From JBGVMW01 sp045122835 (lineage in GTDB: Bacteria; Bacillota; Clostridia; Lachnospirales; Lachnospiraceae), in contig JBGVIB010000037.1 of assembly GCA_045122835.1 (NCBI GenBank), positions 1 to 28,056 of the forward strand: a stretch of DNA of 28,056 nt. Direction: 5' to 3'. The position numbers and the translations under genes are program-made. Shown here piece by piece: positions 1 through 8,095 of this stretch (positions are counted from its first letter, which is position 1; every line of letters begins with the position of its first letter). Below the pieces are notes generated by a model that was given only the letters and a program-made list of their open reading frames with translations, was not told the DNA's origin and did not search any database.

Positions 1-149
1 TGTGCTGAACTGCACAGTCCGTATGAAAACGTAGTGGCAGCAGGCCAAAATCCATCACCGTAGGTGATTCTGCATGGATTTTGGCATGTTATTATGAATG
101 TAATTCATAATAACATTGGTAACCTATGAGGGTACTGAATAGTTACGAT
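1..149 (+). repeat. Structured leader element, copy 1
   Basis: This copy matches a second one at 3513-3690 on the other strand. The shared core is AGTCCGT..GAAAACGTAGTG, then a two-tier hairpin (outer AAAATCC 47-53 with GGATTTT 76-82; inner ATCACC 54-59 with GGTGAT 63-68; bulge ending TGCAT). A third hairpin has a perfect 13-bp stem (87-99 with 103-115). The first hairpin (TGTGC 1-5, GCACA 12-16) is cut by the window edge. The element ends in TGAATAGTTAC, and 32 nt separate it from the start codon at 179. It is read here as a cis-acting RNA or mobile leader; the function is unknown. Confidence 0.65.
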
Positions 150-178
150 ATTTTCATTTCATGAGGAGGGGGACACAT

Positions 179-466
179 ATGAAGTGCAAACGAAAAGAAT
201 TCAATGTAGATGCTGTTCAATATGAAATAGGCTCTGGTCTTGAAGATGGTTTTCAGTTATGGAGCGAGGTCATCACCAACGGTTATATTACCACTGACAA
301 TCTGGTAAAGATTACCAAAGAAGATGGTTCGATTGTATGTCCATTTATTCGCAATAAGCGTGGTCTTGTTTTTATTCGCTATGGAGACTATATCATTTCT
401 GAGGAAAATGGCGAACGCCACGCATGTGGAGATGAAAAATTTCACGACCGTTACGAACCTATTTAG
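179..466 (+). CDS. PGDYG-like small protein, phage-related family
   Basis: This encodes a 95-aa protein of unknown function. The N-terminal pattern (KEFNVDAVQYE) and the C-terminal GDYIISEENGER...DRYEP resemble the short PGDYG proteins common in phages and prophages, where the motif usually reads GD(W/Y)II..G......P...F...YEP. No catalytic residues or membrane segments are visible. The ATG at 179 is chosen because GAGGAGGG at 163-170 is well placed before it; the ATG at 161 overlaps that site and would have none. The gene stands alone between the structured leader element and a bidirectional terminator. Inverted 12-bp repeats (138-149 and 472-483) flank it. Family assignment is from motif memory; function cannot be inferred. 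Confidence 0.7.
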   Translation: MKCKRKEFNVDAVQYEIGSGLEDGFQLWSEVITNGYITTDNLVKITKEDGSIVCPFIRNKRGLVFIRYGDYIISEENGERHACGDEKFHDRYEPI

Positions 467-495
467 ATGTAATCGTAACTATTACTATAGTACAA

Positions 496-531
496 AAACA
501 ACCCGCAGCGAATCTTCACTGCGGGTTGTTT
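496..531. terminator. Bidirectional intrinsic terminator
   Basis: A 13-bp perfect stem (496-508 with 519-531, CCCGCAG core) has A-rich sequence on the left and T-rich sequence on the right. It sits between the convergent ends of the gene at 179-466 and the lipoprotein gene ending at 542, and can serve both. Confidence 0.85.
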
Positions 532-541
532 ATTTTACTTA

Positions 542-1795
542 TTATTCAGCATCCTCTTCTGCATCACCATCTGTAGTTGATGACTCTACTTCAACTGCAT
601 TATCTGCAACAAATTTTGTTACTTTTTCATACAGCTTACTGTCTCTGATGCTCTGTTCCATTTCTTCACGATCGATACCCTGTTCATCTACTGCTGTCCA
701 GAAATCATCTTCTGTTTCGTAGCCATAGTCTTCATAGGTCTGTTTTAAACTTTCTTCATAATCTTCGTCAGTTAATTCTAAAGCTTCTTTTTTTGCAATC
801 GCTTCTACCAAATACTTTTCTTTTTCTGCTAATTTTCCCTGTTCAACTGCTTCTTCATCAAATTCTTCCATTGTGCTTCCCATTTCATCTACATAAGCAT
901 CTAATGTATAACCTGAATATGACATCATGTATTCCATATATTCCTTATATGAAATTGCATTTTCTTTTACTGCATCCTTATCATATTTCTTCACTGCACA
1001 ATTATCCAGAACAACTTCCCATGCAGCATATTCTTTCTCATATTCTGCATTCTCTTTATTTTCTGCTTCTAACTCTCCACGCTTTGCTGTACGATATTCT
1101 TCAATTGTTGTATAGTCTGTATTCTCTGCAACAAATGCATCTGTTAATTCCGGTACAACTTCTGCCTGAATAGAATTTACAGTAACTGTGAAGACAGCTT
1201 CCTTACCGGATAAATCTGTATTATTTTCATATGGATCCGGGAATGTAACTTTTACATCAACAGTATCCCCAACCTTTGCACCGATCAATCCTTCTTCGAA
1301 TCCATCAATAAATGTACCAGAACCAATCTCTAAGTCAAAGCCTTCATCAGCACCGCCTTCAAATTCTACACCATCTATTTTTCCTACATAATCGATGTTA
1401 GCAATATCACCATCCTGCACATCTGTACGGTCTGTAACATCTTCTGTAGTGGTATATTCATCAACTAACTCATTTAAAGCATCTTCAATATCTTCATCTG
1501 TAACAGCTTCAACTTCTACCTTTTCAATCTCGACACCTTTATATTGACCAACAATAATATTATCTGTTTCAATAGTAACGTCTTTAATCTCCGGTTCGCC
1601 CTCTGTTAAATTGTCAAGAGATACACTAATTGTAGTTTCTGCACTTCCTGCCGTCGTACTATCACCAGTTGTAGTACTGTCGCCCATTGTAGTGCTTTTT
1701 GTTTCTTCGTTATCTTTGTCCTTTGAACCACAACCAGTAAATACTGACATAGCCATTACAGTTGCTAATAATGTTGCTACTATTTTTCTTTTCAT
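542..1795 (-). CDS. Trigger-factor-like PPIase lipoprotein
   Basis: This is a 417-aa lipoprotein with a foldase-like domain. The start at 1795 gives a standard lipoprotein signal (MKRKIVATLL...MSVFTGC) with AAAGGA 10 nt upstream; an upstream ATG at 1819 only adds MKRKELYT and has a poorer site. After a Ser/Thr/Asp-rich linker, an FKBP-like domain follows (DGDIANIDYVGKIDG, GTFIDGFEEGLIGAKVGD, VTFPDPY), then an acidic helical region like the trigger factor C-terminal arm. The N-terminal ribosome-binding domain of trigger factor is absent. I infer it folds or isomerises secreted proteins on the outer face of the membrane, in the manner of PrsA. The gene is probably monocistronic; an extended -10 element lies about 95 bp upstream. 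Confidence is high for the domain, moderate for the role. Confidence 0.88.
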   Translation of the reverse strand: MKRKIVATLLATVMAMSVFTGCGSKDKDNEETKSTTMGDSTTTGDSTTAGSAETTISVSLDNLTEGEPEIKDVTIETDNIIVGQYKGVEIEKVEVEAVTDEDIEDALNELVDEYTTTEDVTDRTDVQDGDIANIDYVGKIDGVEFEGGADEGFDLEIGSGTFIDGFEEGLIGAKVGDTVDVKVTFPDPYENNTDLSGKEAVFTVTVNSIQAEVVPELTDAFVAENTDYTTIEEYRTAKRGELEAENKENAEYEKEYAAWEVVLDNCAVKKYDKDAVKENAISYKEYMEYMMSYSGYTLDAYVDEMGSTMEEFDEEAVEQGKLAEKEKYLVEAIAKKEALELTDEDYEESLKQTYEDYGYETEDDFWTAVDEQGIDREEMEQSIRDSKLYEKVTKFVADNAVEVESSTTDGDAEEDAE

Positions 1796-1890
1796 TGTAT
1801 ATAATTCCTTTCTTTTCATGCCCTAGTACGTCATCCATTACATATTCAGTAATAACTAACTAAAAGGCCCATAATACATAGACAAATTCA

Positions 1891-1899
1891 GTTATACCA
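1891..1899 (-). promoter_or_regulatory. Candidate extended -10 promoter for the PPIase lipoprotein
   Basis: On the minus strand the sequence reads TGGTATAAC, an extended -10 box. No good -35 is visible 17 nt upstream. It is about 95 bp before the start at 1795. Confidence 0.4.
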
Positions 1900-2001
1900 C
1901 AATTAAACAAAATAAGAAAGCTTTTTTTGTAATTTCACATTTTTTTCATCATTTCTTAATGATTTACTATCTGGTACCTCGAATACTAAGTAACCGTCGA
2001 A

Positions 2002-3480
2002 TTATAATAATGGTGACAACAACCTTGAAAACTGCTCTTTCATGCGAATCACCAGACTCCGGTTCTGATACACTTCTCTGGTAACCTTGTGGCATTGTCT
2101 CATATCCTCTAAAAATATCCGCTCTAACTTTTCTGTGAAAACTTCATCATAAATCACTGCATTTACCTCAAAATTCAACTTAAAGCTACGAATATCAAAA
2201 TTGGCTGTGCCATAGCTTGACACAACGCCATCTACACAGATTCCCTTTGCATGAAGAAACCCATTCATATAGGTGTAACATTCTACCCCTGCATCTAGCA
2301 TGTCCCCTATATAAGAATAGGTTGCCCAGTATACAAAAGGATGGTCCGGCTTACAAGGAATCATAATCCTTACGGTAACACCTGAGGACGCAGCAACTTT
2401 TAATGCCTCCGCCAGTGCTTCATCTGGTATAAAGTACGGCGTCTGAATATAAATATGTTCTTTAGCCTTATGAATCATCTTAATGTAATTATTGCGGATC
2501 ACCGGCCATTTTGAATCGGGGCCACTGGCAATAATCTGAATTCCCACTTTATGTCGGTTGCTCTTTACAAAAGCCTCCTGTATAAAATAACTCGCTTTCA
2601 AAAACAAGTTTTCTCCTGAAGCATGATTCCAGTCAAGGGCAAAGCGCACCTGCAATCCAATAGCTGCACTTCCCTGTACCTTAAAATGTGTGTCGCGCCA
2701 GTAGCCAAATTTACTGCTAAGTCCAAGATATTCATTTCCAACATTAAATCCACCTACAAAGCCAGTCGTTCCATCAATTACTACTATTTTACGGTGGTTA
2801 CGGTAATTTAATCTAAGGTGTGCTTTCTTAAGCGCTGCCGGGAAAAATTCTGCGGTCTTAATACCTGCTGCCTGTATTTCTCTCCAGTGACGCTTCTTTA
2901 TCTCAAGGCTGCCAAGCACATCATACAAAATACGGACTTCTACACCTTCTGCTGCTTTCTCCTTCAACACTTCTATAATACGCCAGAACAAATCATCATC
3001 ACGAAAAATATAATATTGAATGTGAATATATTTCTCCGCTTTTCTTAATGCACACAACAATGCATCAAATTTCTCATATCCATCCGTATAAACTTCTACT
3101 TCATTATCCGCCGTATATACTGCCCCTGCTATATTCAGATTATAATACACCATATCACGGTATTCTGTTAATCCTCTGCTGGTAGGCATGAACTGTTCAC
3201 TAATTAATTCCTTTTCATTCCCTCGAATGGATTGGTTAAGTGCATCCTCCACTTCCTTTACCCGGAACATTTTACTCTTATGCATATCCTGACCAATAAA
3301 CAAATACAGAACAAATCCCACTATCGGAAGAAAATAAAGCACCAGAAGCCATGTCCATAAGGTTTGTGGATCGCGCCTTTGAAAAAACACCATAATAATT
3401 GACAGCAAAATGTTCACTACAAGCAAATTATCCCATATCCAATTGATGATTTCTACGATTCCATTCCATATAATATCCAT
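2002..3480 (-). CDS. cls: Cardiolipin synthase
   Basis: This 492-aa phospholipase D superfamily enzyme joins two phosphatidylglycerol molecules into cardiolipin at the membrane. Two N-terminal membrane helices come first (NLLVVNILLSIIMVFF and the LWTWLLVLYFLPIVGFVLYLF region). Two HKD motifs follow: HRKIVVID...GGFN and HAKGICVD...GTANFD. The length is typical of bacterial Cls. The start is placed at the ATG at 3480 behind AGGTGAGG; the in-frame GTG at 3501 has no ribosome site. The leader carries copy 2 of the structured element (3513-3690), and a sigma-A-like promoter lies just beyond it, so nearly the whole 5' UTR is that element. Confidence 0.93.
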   Translation of the reverse strand: MDIIWNGIVEIINWIWDNLLVVNILLSIIMVFFQRRDPQTLWTWLLVLYFLPIVGFVLYLFIGQDMHKSKMFRVKEVEDALNQSIRGNEKELISEQFMPTSRGLTEYRDMVYYNLNIAGAVYTADNEVEVYTDGYEKFDALLCALRKAEKYIHIQYYIFRDDDLFWRIIEVLKEKAAEGVEVRILYDVLGSLEIKKRHWREIQAAGIKTAEFFPAALKKAHLRLNYRNHRKIVVIDGTTGFVGGFNVGNEYLGLSSKFGYWRDTHFKVQGSAAIGLQVRFALDWNHASGENLFLKASYFIQEAFVKSNRHKVGIQIIASGPDSKWPVIRNNYIKMIHKAKEHIYIQTPYFIPDEALAEALKVAASSGVTVRIMIPCKPDHPFVYWATYSYIGDMLDAGVECYTYMNGFLHAKGICVDGVVSSYGTANFDIRSFKLNFEVNAVIYDEVFTEKLERIFLEDMRQCHKVTREVYQNRSLVIRMKEQFSRLLSPLL

Positions 3481-3512
3481 TTCCTCACCTGTCTTTCCCA
3501 CATGCTTGCTAT

Positions 3513-3690
3513 GTAACTATTCATACCCTCACAAACTGAATCTTGAGTAATTGTGCCATTGTTATAATGTATGTCACTGTTCACTCCGTTCCAGTAACGA
3601 GCAAAAATCCATGCAAAATCACCTTCGGTGATGGATTTTTACTTGCCTGCACTACGTTTTCTCACGGACTTAGCAGTGAATGCTAAGTCC
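3513..3690 (-). repeat. Structured leader element, copy 2
   Basis: Read on the minus strand, this shares the core and hairpin 2 with copy 1 (1-149). Hairpin 1 is a perfect 10-bp stem (3681-3690 with 3666-3675). Hairpin 3 pairs 3592-3598 with 3573-3579 and includes a G-U pair possible only on the minus strand. Hairpins 1 and 3 differ in sequence from copy 1 yet still pair. The conserved end TGAATAGTTAC lies exactly 32 nt before the cls start, as in copy 1. Confidence 0.7.
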
Positions 3691-3706
3691 TGTCTGAACA
3701 GTAAAT

Positions 3707-3735
3707 AATGTACCACAATCCCCCTACAAATGCAA
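3707..3735 (-). promoter_or_regulatory. Candidate sigma-A promoter of cls
   Basis: On the minus strand, TTGCAT (3735-3730), a 17-nt spacer and TACATT (3712-3707). The expected start near 3700 lies 10 nt before hairpin 1 of the leader element. Confidence 0.5.
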
Positions 3736-3744
3736 CGAATACGC

Positions 3745-3773
3745 TTGCGCAATCATCGAAACGGTGCTATAAT
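3745..3773 (+). promoter_or_regulatory. Sigma-A promoter of the 177-aa membrane protein
   Basis: TTGCGC (3745-3750), a 17-nt spacer and a perfect TATAAT (3768-3773). It is back-to-back with the cls promoter and about 78 bp before the start at 3852. Confidence 0.7.
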
Positions 3774-3851
3774 AATACAGTATGTCTAATCGGAACAATT
3801 TACATACTTTTGTATGCAGAGTTTATTGAAAACAGAATAGGAGGGTTACCA

Positions 3852-4385
3852 ATGATACTTTTAGCCGTTTTGCCAATATGGTCTATTGTATTGATTGTAA
3901 TAAGCGTTATTCTTTTAATTGCTTGTGTTGCTCTTTATTTCTTTGGTAAAAAAGCAGAAAAGAAGCAGGCAGAACAGCAAAAACAGATGGAAGCTGCTTC
4001 ACAGACAGTTTCCATGCTGATTATTGACAAAAAACGCTTAAAAATTATTGATGCCGGTCTTCCTCAGATGGTGGTAGATCAGGTTCCAAAACTTATGCGT
4101 CGTCAAAAAATGCCAATCGTAAAAGCTAAGGTTGGTCCAAAAATTATGACATTAATCTGTGATGAAAAGATATTTGACCTCGTTCCGGTAAAGAAAGAAG
4201 TCAAAGCAACTGTAAGTGGTATTTACATTACAAATGTAAAAGGTGTACGCGGTCCGTTAGAGACTCCTGTAGTGAAGAAATCCTTTTCTCAGAAAATGCG
4301 TGCAAAATTAGTAAATGCACAGGAAAATTTACAAAAAGAAGCTGCTGCTGAAAAAGCTGCTTCTAAAAAATCAAAAAAGAAATAA
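3852..4385 (+). CDS. Single-pass membrane protein with basic C-terminus, unknown function
   Basis: This encodes a 177-aa protein that I do not recognise as a named family. Residues 3-29 form one hydrophobic helix (WSIVLIVISVILLIACVALYF), followed by a charged coil (KKAEKKQAEQQKQMEAA). A cytoplasmic-looking domain then runs from about residue 45 to 135 (LIIDKKRLKIIDAGLP, PIVKAKVGPKIMTLICDEK, TVSGIYITNVKG), and the end is rich in Lys and Ala. The topology recalls YajC (short helix plus small basic domain), but the sequence does not match it clearly. The start at 3852 follows GGAGGG; the longer reading frame from 3708 overlaps the promoter and is not coding-like. It is a monocistronic gene with its own promoter and terminator. 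Confidence 0.75.
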   Translation: MILLAVLPIWSIVLIVISVILLIACVALYFFGKKAEKKQAEQQKQMEAASQTVSMLIIDKKRLKIIDAGLPQMVVDQVPKLMRRQKMPIVKAKVGPKIMTLICDEKIFDLVPVKKEVKATVSGIYITNVKGVRGPLETPVVKKSFSQKMRAKLVNAQENLQKEAAAEKAASKKSKKK

Positions 4386-4393
4386 CAAAGGAG

Positions 4394-4435
4394 ACAGCAT
4401 TTTCACCTGATTTCAGATGAAATGCTGTTTCTTGC
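4394..4435 (+). terminator. Intrinsic terminator after the membrane protein gene
   Basis: Stem ACAGCATTTTCA (4394-4405) pairs with TGAAATGCTGT (4418-4428) with one bulged base, followed by TTTCTTG. Confidence 0.7.
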
Positions 4436-4448
4436 TTTCTAGAGAATG

Positions 4449-4489
4449 CAAAAAGGCTGTGTCTCATGTTTCCACGCATACACAGCCTT
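4449..4489 (-). terminator. Intrinsic terminator of the pyk-DUF1934 unit
   Basis: A 10-bp stem (4480-4489 with 4453-4462, AAGGCTGTGT) is followed on the minus strand by TTTTTGC. It lies 15 bp after the stop of the DUF1934 gene. Confidence 0.8.
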
Positions 4490-4504
4490 GTGCCTCATTT
4501 ATAG

Positions 4505-4954
4505 TTATTTATGTAAGCTGAATGTTTCGCAGCCCTTGGAACATACACTGATATGAATCTTACAGTTTGAAAGAAACTGATAATTCATCTCAAGTCCATA
4601 ATCCACATAAATATCTATCTTATCGGCAACCTCCTCAATGCGGATATCCTTACCATCAATTCCAATCTGGATTGTCCCGTAAGGCGTTCCGTAGAAGGTT
4701 ACATTTTTCTTTTGTTTTTCAAATACCATATGTACATTGGTGACACCCTTCTTGATAATATCAAGACTATCCTCTGAAAAACGTATCGTATTCTTCGTTA
4801 CGCCCTCATAGCCATCTGTCACCTCATCATACAGCACATATTTCTTTCCATTTCTCTCGTAATACATACCCGGTGCAATCACTTCAATTGGTGTGTTTTC
4901 ATCACCTTCCGTAAACTGCAAACCGGATATGGATACGAATACATCCTTCGTCAT
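4505..4954 (-). CDS. DUF1934 (YwiB-like) beta-barrel protein
   Basis: This encodes a 149-aa protein of the DUF1934 family, whose members are small lipocalin-like beta-barrels such as Bacillus YwiB. Alternating beta-strand text is visible throughout (VFVSISGLQF, GMYYERNGKKYVLYDE, NTIRFSEDSLDIIKKG, VHMVFEKQKK, NVTFYGTPYGTIQIGI, VDYGLEMNYQFLSNCKIHISV). There is no signal peptide, so it is cytosolic. It starts 13 bp after the pyk stop and ends at the shared terminator, so it is cotranscribed with pyk. The molecular role of the family is not established. Assignment is from the conserved order of strands and the length. Confidence 0.82.
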   Translation of the reverse strand: MTKDVFVSISGLQFTEGDENTPIEVIAPGMYYERNGKKYVLYDEVTDGYEGVTKNTIRFSEDSLDIIKKGVTNVHMVFEKQKKNVTFYGTPYGTIQIGIDGKDIRIEEVADKIDIYVDYGLEMNYQFLSNCKIHISVCSKGCETFSLHK

Positions 4955-4967
4955 ACCTCGTCAGGAA

Positions 4968-6389
4968 TTAGATCTGGTGAATTCTTAAAATATCAGACTT
5001 ATCTCCAGACTTAACAGAGCTTCCTAATGCCATAACTACAACATCACCTTCTTTTACTAAGCCTGTATTCTTAGCTGTTTCGATAGTCTGCTTAAATAAG
5101 TCATCATAGTTGTCCTGAGCTGGAACAACAACTGGCTTAACACCCCATGCAAGATTTAACTGTCTAGCTTCCTTCTCATCTACAACTTCTGCGATGATTG
5201 GGCAAGATGGATGATACTTAGAAATCATACGAGCTGTACGTCCACTTCTTGTTACAGCGATGATAGCCTTAGCTTCAATTAAGTCTGCTGCGTTACAAGC
5301 TGCGATAGCTACTGCTTCTGGGATATCCTTTTCTGTTGCACATTCTAAGCTGTGAGCTAAGAAACGTTTCTTGTAGTTGATATCTGCTTCTGTGCTGTCA
5401 GCGATTTCTCTCATGGCACGTACAGCTTCGATTGGGTAATCACCAGCAGCTGTTTCACCAGATAACATAGTAACAGTTGTACCATCATAGATAGCGTTAG
5501 CAACGTCAGTAACCTCAGCTCTTGTAGGTCTTGGGTTATTCTGCATAGAATCTAACATCTGTGTTGCAGTAACAACAATCTTGCCAGCCTTGTAACAAGC
5601 CTGGATCATTCTCTTCTGGATAGCTGGTAATTCCTTGAATGGAATTTCAACACCCATGTCACCACGAGCAACCATAACACCATCAGATAATTCAATAATT
5701 TCTTCTAAGTTAGATACACCTTCTGCGTTCTCAATCTTAGAAATGATCTTAATCTTTTCTCCACCGTTTGCATCTAATAAGTTTCTTACGTCACGAACAT
5801 CCTGTGCAGAACGAACGAAAGAAGCTGCGATGAAATCTAAATCCTGCTCGATACCGAAAAGAATATCAGACTTATCTTTCTCAGAAAGATATTCCATAGG
5901 AATAGATACACCTGGAACGTTGATACTCTTACGACGGCTTAACTTACCACCGGATTTTACTGTACATACGATATCAGATCCAACGATTTCTTTTACTTCT
6001 AATCCGATTAAACCATCATCGATTAAGATTTCAGTTCCAACGGATACTGCTTCATATAATTTTTCATAAGTTACAGATACTTTAGTCTGGTCACCTAATA
6101 CATCACCTGTTGTTAATGTAAATGTGTCACCCTTCTCTAAGAAAATCTTGTCGCAGGAGAAATCACGAATTCTGATTTCCGGACCCTTTGTATCTAATAA
6201 GATTGGGAATGGGATTCCTAATTCTTTTCTAACTTCCTTTAAGTAAACGATTCTTTCAAGCTGCTCTTCATGATCACCATGGGAAAAATTCAATCTGGCA
6301 CAATCCATACCATTTTCCATTAATGCGCGCATTTTTGCTCTGTCTGTTACTCCAGGTCCCATTGTACAAATAATTTTTGTTTTCTTCAT
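4968..6389 (-). CDS. pyk: Pyruvate kinase
   Basis: This 473-aa enzyme converts phosphoenolpyruvate and ADP to pyruvate and ATP, the last step of glycolysis. The key motifs are present: the N-terminal TKIICTMGPG; CARLNFSHGDHEE; LLDTKGPEIR; FIAASFVRSAQDV; IISKIENAEG with the catalytic lysine; DGVMVARGDMGVEIPF for metal binding; and TMLSGETAAGDYP. The C-terminal allosteric domain is present (AIIAVTRSGRTARMISKYHP). The extra PEP-utiliser domain seen in some Bacillus enzymes is absent, which fits the length. It is the middle gene of a probable GNAT-pyk-DUF1934 unit. Confidence 0.97.
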   Translation of the reverse strand: MKKTKIICTMGPGVTDRAKMRALMENGMDCARLNFSHGDHEEQLERIVYLKEVRKELGIPFPILLDTKGPEIRIRDFSCDKIFLEKGDTFTLTTGDVLGDQTKVSVTYEKLYEAVSVGTEILIDDGLIGLEVKEIVGSDIVCTVKSGGKLSRRKSINVPGVSIPMEYLSEKDKSDILFGIEQDLDFIAASFVRSAQDVRDVRNLLDANGGEKIKIISKIENAEGVSNLEEIIELSDGVMVARGDMGVEIPFKELPAIQKRMIQACYKAGKIVVTATQMLDSMQNNPRPTRAEVTDVANAIYDGTTVTMLSGETAAGDYPIEAVRAMREIADSTEADINYKKRFLAHSLECATEKDIPEAVAIAACNAADLIEAKAIIAVTRSGRTARMISKYHPSCPIIAEVVDEKEARQLNLAWGVKPVVVPAQDNYDDLFKQTIETAKNTGLVKEGDVVVMALGSSVKSGDKSDILRIHQI

Positions 6390-6444
6390 AATCTTTCTAC
6401 CTACTACCTTTCTTATTTACGGATTCTTCATCCTGTTCTAGTAA

Positions 6445-6930
6445 TTAAGCCGGTATATGGCATAACATCGGCGTATAGCGGATGCCATCCTGCTTCAATT
6501 CCACATCCGTATCCATAAAACCTATCTTATGATAAAATCCAACTGCATACGGAGAAGCATGTACACTTACTTCTGTCACTCCCCATTCAGAGTGGCAGTA
6601 CCGAAACACCTGCCGCACCAGACCTCTGCCAATGCCCCTGTGATGATACTCTCTGTCCACAAACAACAGGGAAATATAGTTTTTACTTCTGGCAGATATC
6701 ATTCCCACCATTCGATTACATACAAATGCACCCCATACACGATACTCTCCCAGCTTAAATGCTCTGGGCAATATGGGGTCATTGATAAACCGATAAAAAC
6801 TTCTTATACCTTCTTCTTCGTAGTCGGCGGCTTCAAACTGTAAAAATGTTCTCCACGCCAAATTCAGTGCTGTCTGAAATTCTTCACGATAAATCGGTCG
6901 AAATTCAACAGTTTGCACAGTCTTATGCAT
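6445..6930 (-). CDS. GNAT family N-acetyltransferase
   Basis: This 161-aa protein has the acetyl-CoA-dependent GNAT fold. Motif A is clear (ISLLFVDREYHHRGIGRGLVRQVF, with the R/Q-x-x-G-x-G loop as HRGIGRG), followed by the late strand and helix (VSVHASPYAVGFYHKIGF). The substrate is not predictable. The start at 6930 has GAGGTGG 5 nt upstream; a longer in-frame TTG at 6975 has none. It precedes pyk by 55 bp on the same strand, so cotranscription is possible, but no functional link is implied. Confidence 0.9.
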   Translation of the reverse strand: MHKTVQTVEFRPIYREEFQTALNLAWRTFLQFEAADYEEEGIRSFYRFINDPILPRAFKLGEYRVWGAFVCNRMVGMISARSKNYISLLFVDREYHHRGIGRGLVRQVFRYCHSEWGVTEVSVHASPYAVGFYHKIGFMDTDVELKQDGIRYTPMLCHIPA

Positions 6931-7051
6931 ACGAACCACCTCATTTAGTTTCTCTAATTTTAAAGAAAATGTCAACTATTTTTTAACTTTTTTCTACAAT
7001 TTCATCAATGTTACCATAGAGAAGCCTTAAATTTCCACCCAGCATGAAAAA

Positions 7052-8029
7052 TTACACAACTGCATTTTCTGATTTCTGATTTTTTTCAACAGCCTGTGCG
7101 TTCTTAAGTGTTTCACTGGCGATTGCCTTCATTGCTTCTTCTGTAAAAAATCCCATGTGCGAGGTAATGAGTACATTTGGAAAGGTTACCAGTCTGGCTA
7201 AGACTTCGTCCTGCATAATCTGGGTGGAACAGTCTTCATAAAAAACACCGTCTTCCTCCTCATACACATCCAGTCCCACGCCTTTAAATTTACCTGACAA
7301 CAAACCTTGTATCAGGGATTCGGAATGTATCAGACCACCTCTTGAGGTATTGACAAGATATACACCATCCTTCATTTTTGCTATGCTTTCTCCGTTAATG
7401 ATATGCCTTGTCTCCTGCGTAAGAGGGCAATGGAGAGAAATTACATCTGAGCGGCGGAATAGTTCATCTAATTCCACATATTGAACCGGCAGTTCTGATA
7501 CCGGATATGGGTCATAAGCTAAGATTTCCATCTGAAAACCACTCATAAGACGTATCATAGACTGGCCAATTTTACCAGTTCCGATAATGCCAATAGTCTT
7601 CTGGTGCAAATCCACACCCATTAGTCCATGTATACTCATATTAAAATCTCTTGTTCTAGTATATGCCTTATGAGTATATCGGTTAACAGTAAGCAGCATT
7701 GCCAGTGCATATTCTGCCACGGCTTCCGGAGAATAGCTAGGTACACGTAGCACACGAATTCTGCCTTTTGCAGCCTCAATATCCACATGGTTAAATCCGG
7801 CACTTCTAAGTAAAATTCCTTTTACACCATTTTCCACCAATATATCTATCATGTCCTTATCCAGATAATCATTTACAAAAATACATACCGCATCATAGCC
7901 TACCGACAGCTTAATGGTATCTAAGCTGGCGGCCGCCTCCAAAAAATGTATCTCATATCCATATTTTTTCGCCATAGGCTCAAACCAGATTTTATCATAG
8001 GTTTTTGTTCCATAAAAAAGTATCCTCAT
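7052..8029 (-). CDS. ldhA: D-lactate dehydrogenase, fermentative
   Basis: This 325-aa enzyme reduces pyruvate to D-lactate with NADH. It aligns along its length with E. coli LdhA by eye: AVCIFVNDYLDKD, LLRSAGFNHVDIEAAK, VPSYSPEAVAEYALAMLLT, the Rossmann loop GIIGTGKIGQ, VISLHCPLTQETRHIIN, NTSRGGLI (substrate arginine), LDVYEEEDGVFYED (catalytic glutamate) and LITSHMGFFTEEA (catalytic histidine). GGAGG lies 7 nt before the ATG. It follows spoIIR on the same strand across a 66-bp gap. Together with pyk, which is separated by the GNAT gene, it places the end of glycolysis and lactate formation in one neighbourhood. Confidence 0.93.
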   Translation of the reverse strand: MRILFYGTKTYDKIWFEPMAKKYGYEIHFLEAAASLDTIKLSVGYDAVCIFVNDYLDKDMIDILVENGVKGILLRSAGFNHVDIEAAKGRIRVLRVPSYSPEAVAEYALAMLLTVNRYTHKAYTRTRDFNMSIHGLMGVDLHQKTIGIIGTGKIGQSMIRLMSGFQMEILAYDPYPVSELPVQYVELDELFRRSDVISLHCPLTQETRHIINGESIAKMKDGVYLVNTSRGGLIHSESLIQGLLSGKFKGVGLDVYEEEDGVFYEDCSTQIMQDEVLARLVTFPNVLITSHMGFFTEEAMKAIASETLKNAQAVEKNQKSENAVV

Positions 8030-8095
8030 TCTGCTACCTCCACATTATAATTATGTAGCTTTAGTATTCCCAGAATAAGGTATGCTTATTCGTAA

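Noticed and set aside
793..1173. A long plus-strand open frame opposite the PPIase lipoprotein gene
   Set aside because: It mirrors a real gene on the other strand, and has no ribosome site or recognisable domain.
6970..6975. A perfect TTGACA upstream of the GNAT gene as its -35 box
   Set aside because: No acceptable -10 box lies 16-18 nt away, and a start there would leave no room before the ribosome site.
8072..8090. A 7-bp hairpin after spoIIR (GAATAAG with CTTATTC) as a terminator
   Set aside because: There is no T-run on the spoIIR strand; read-through into ldhA remains possible.
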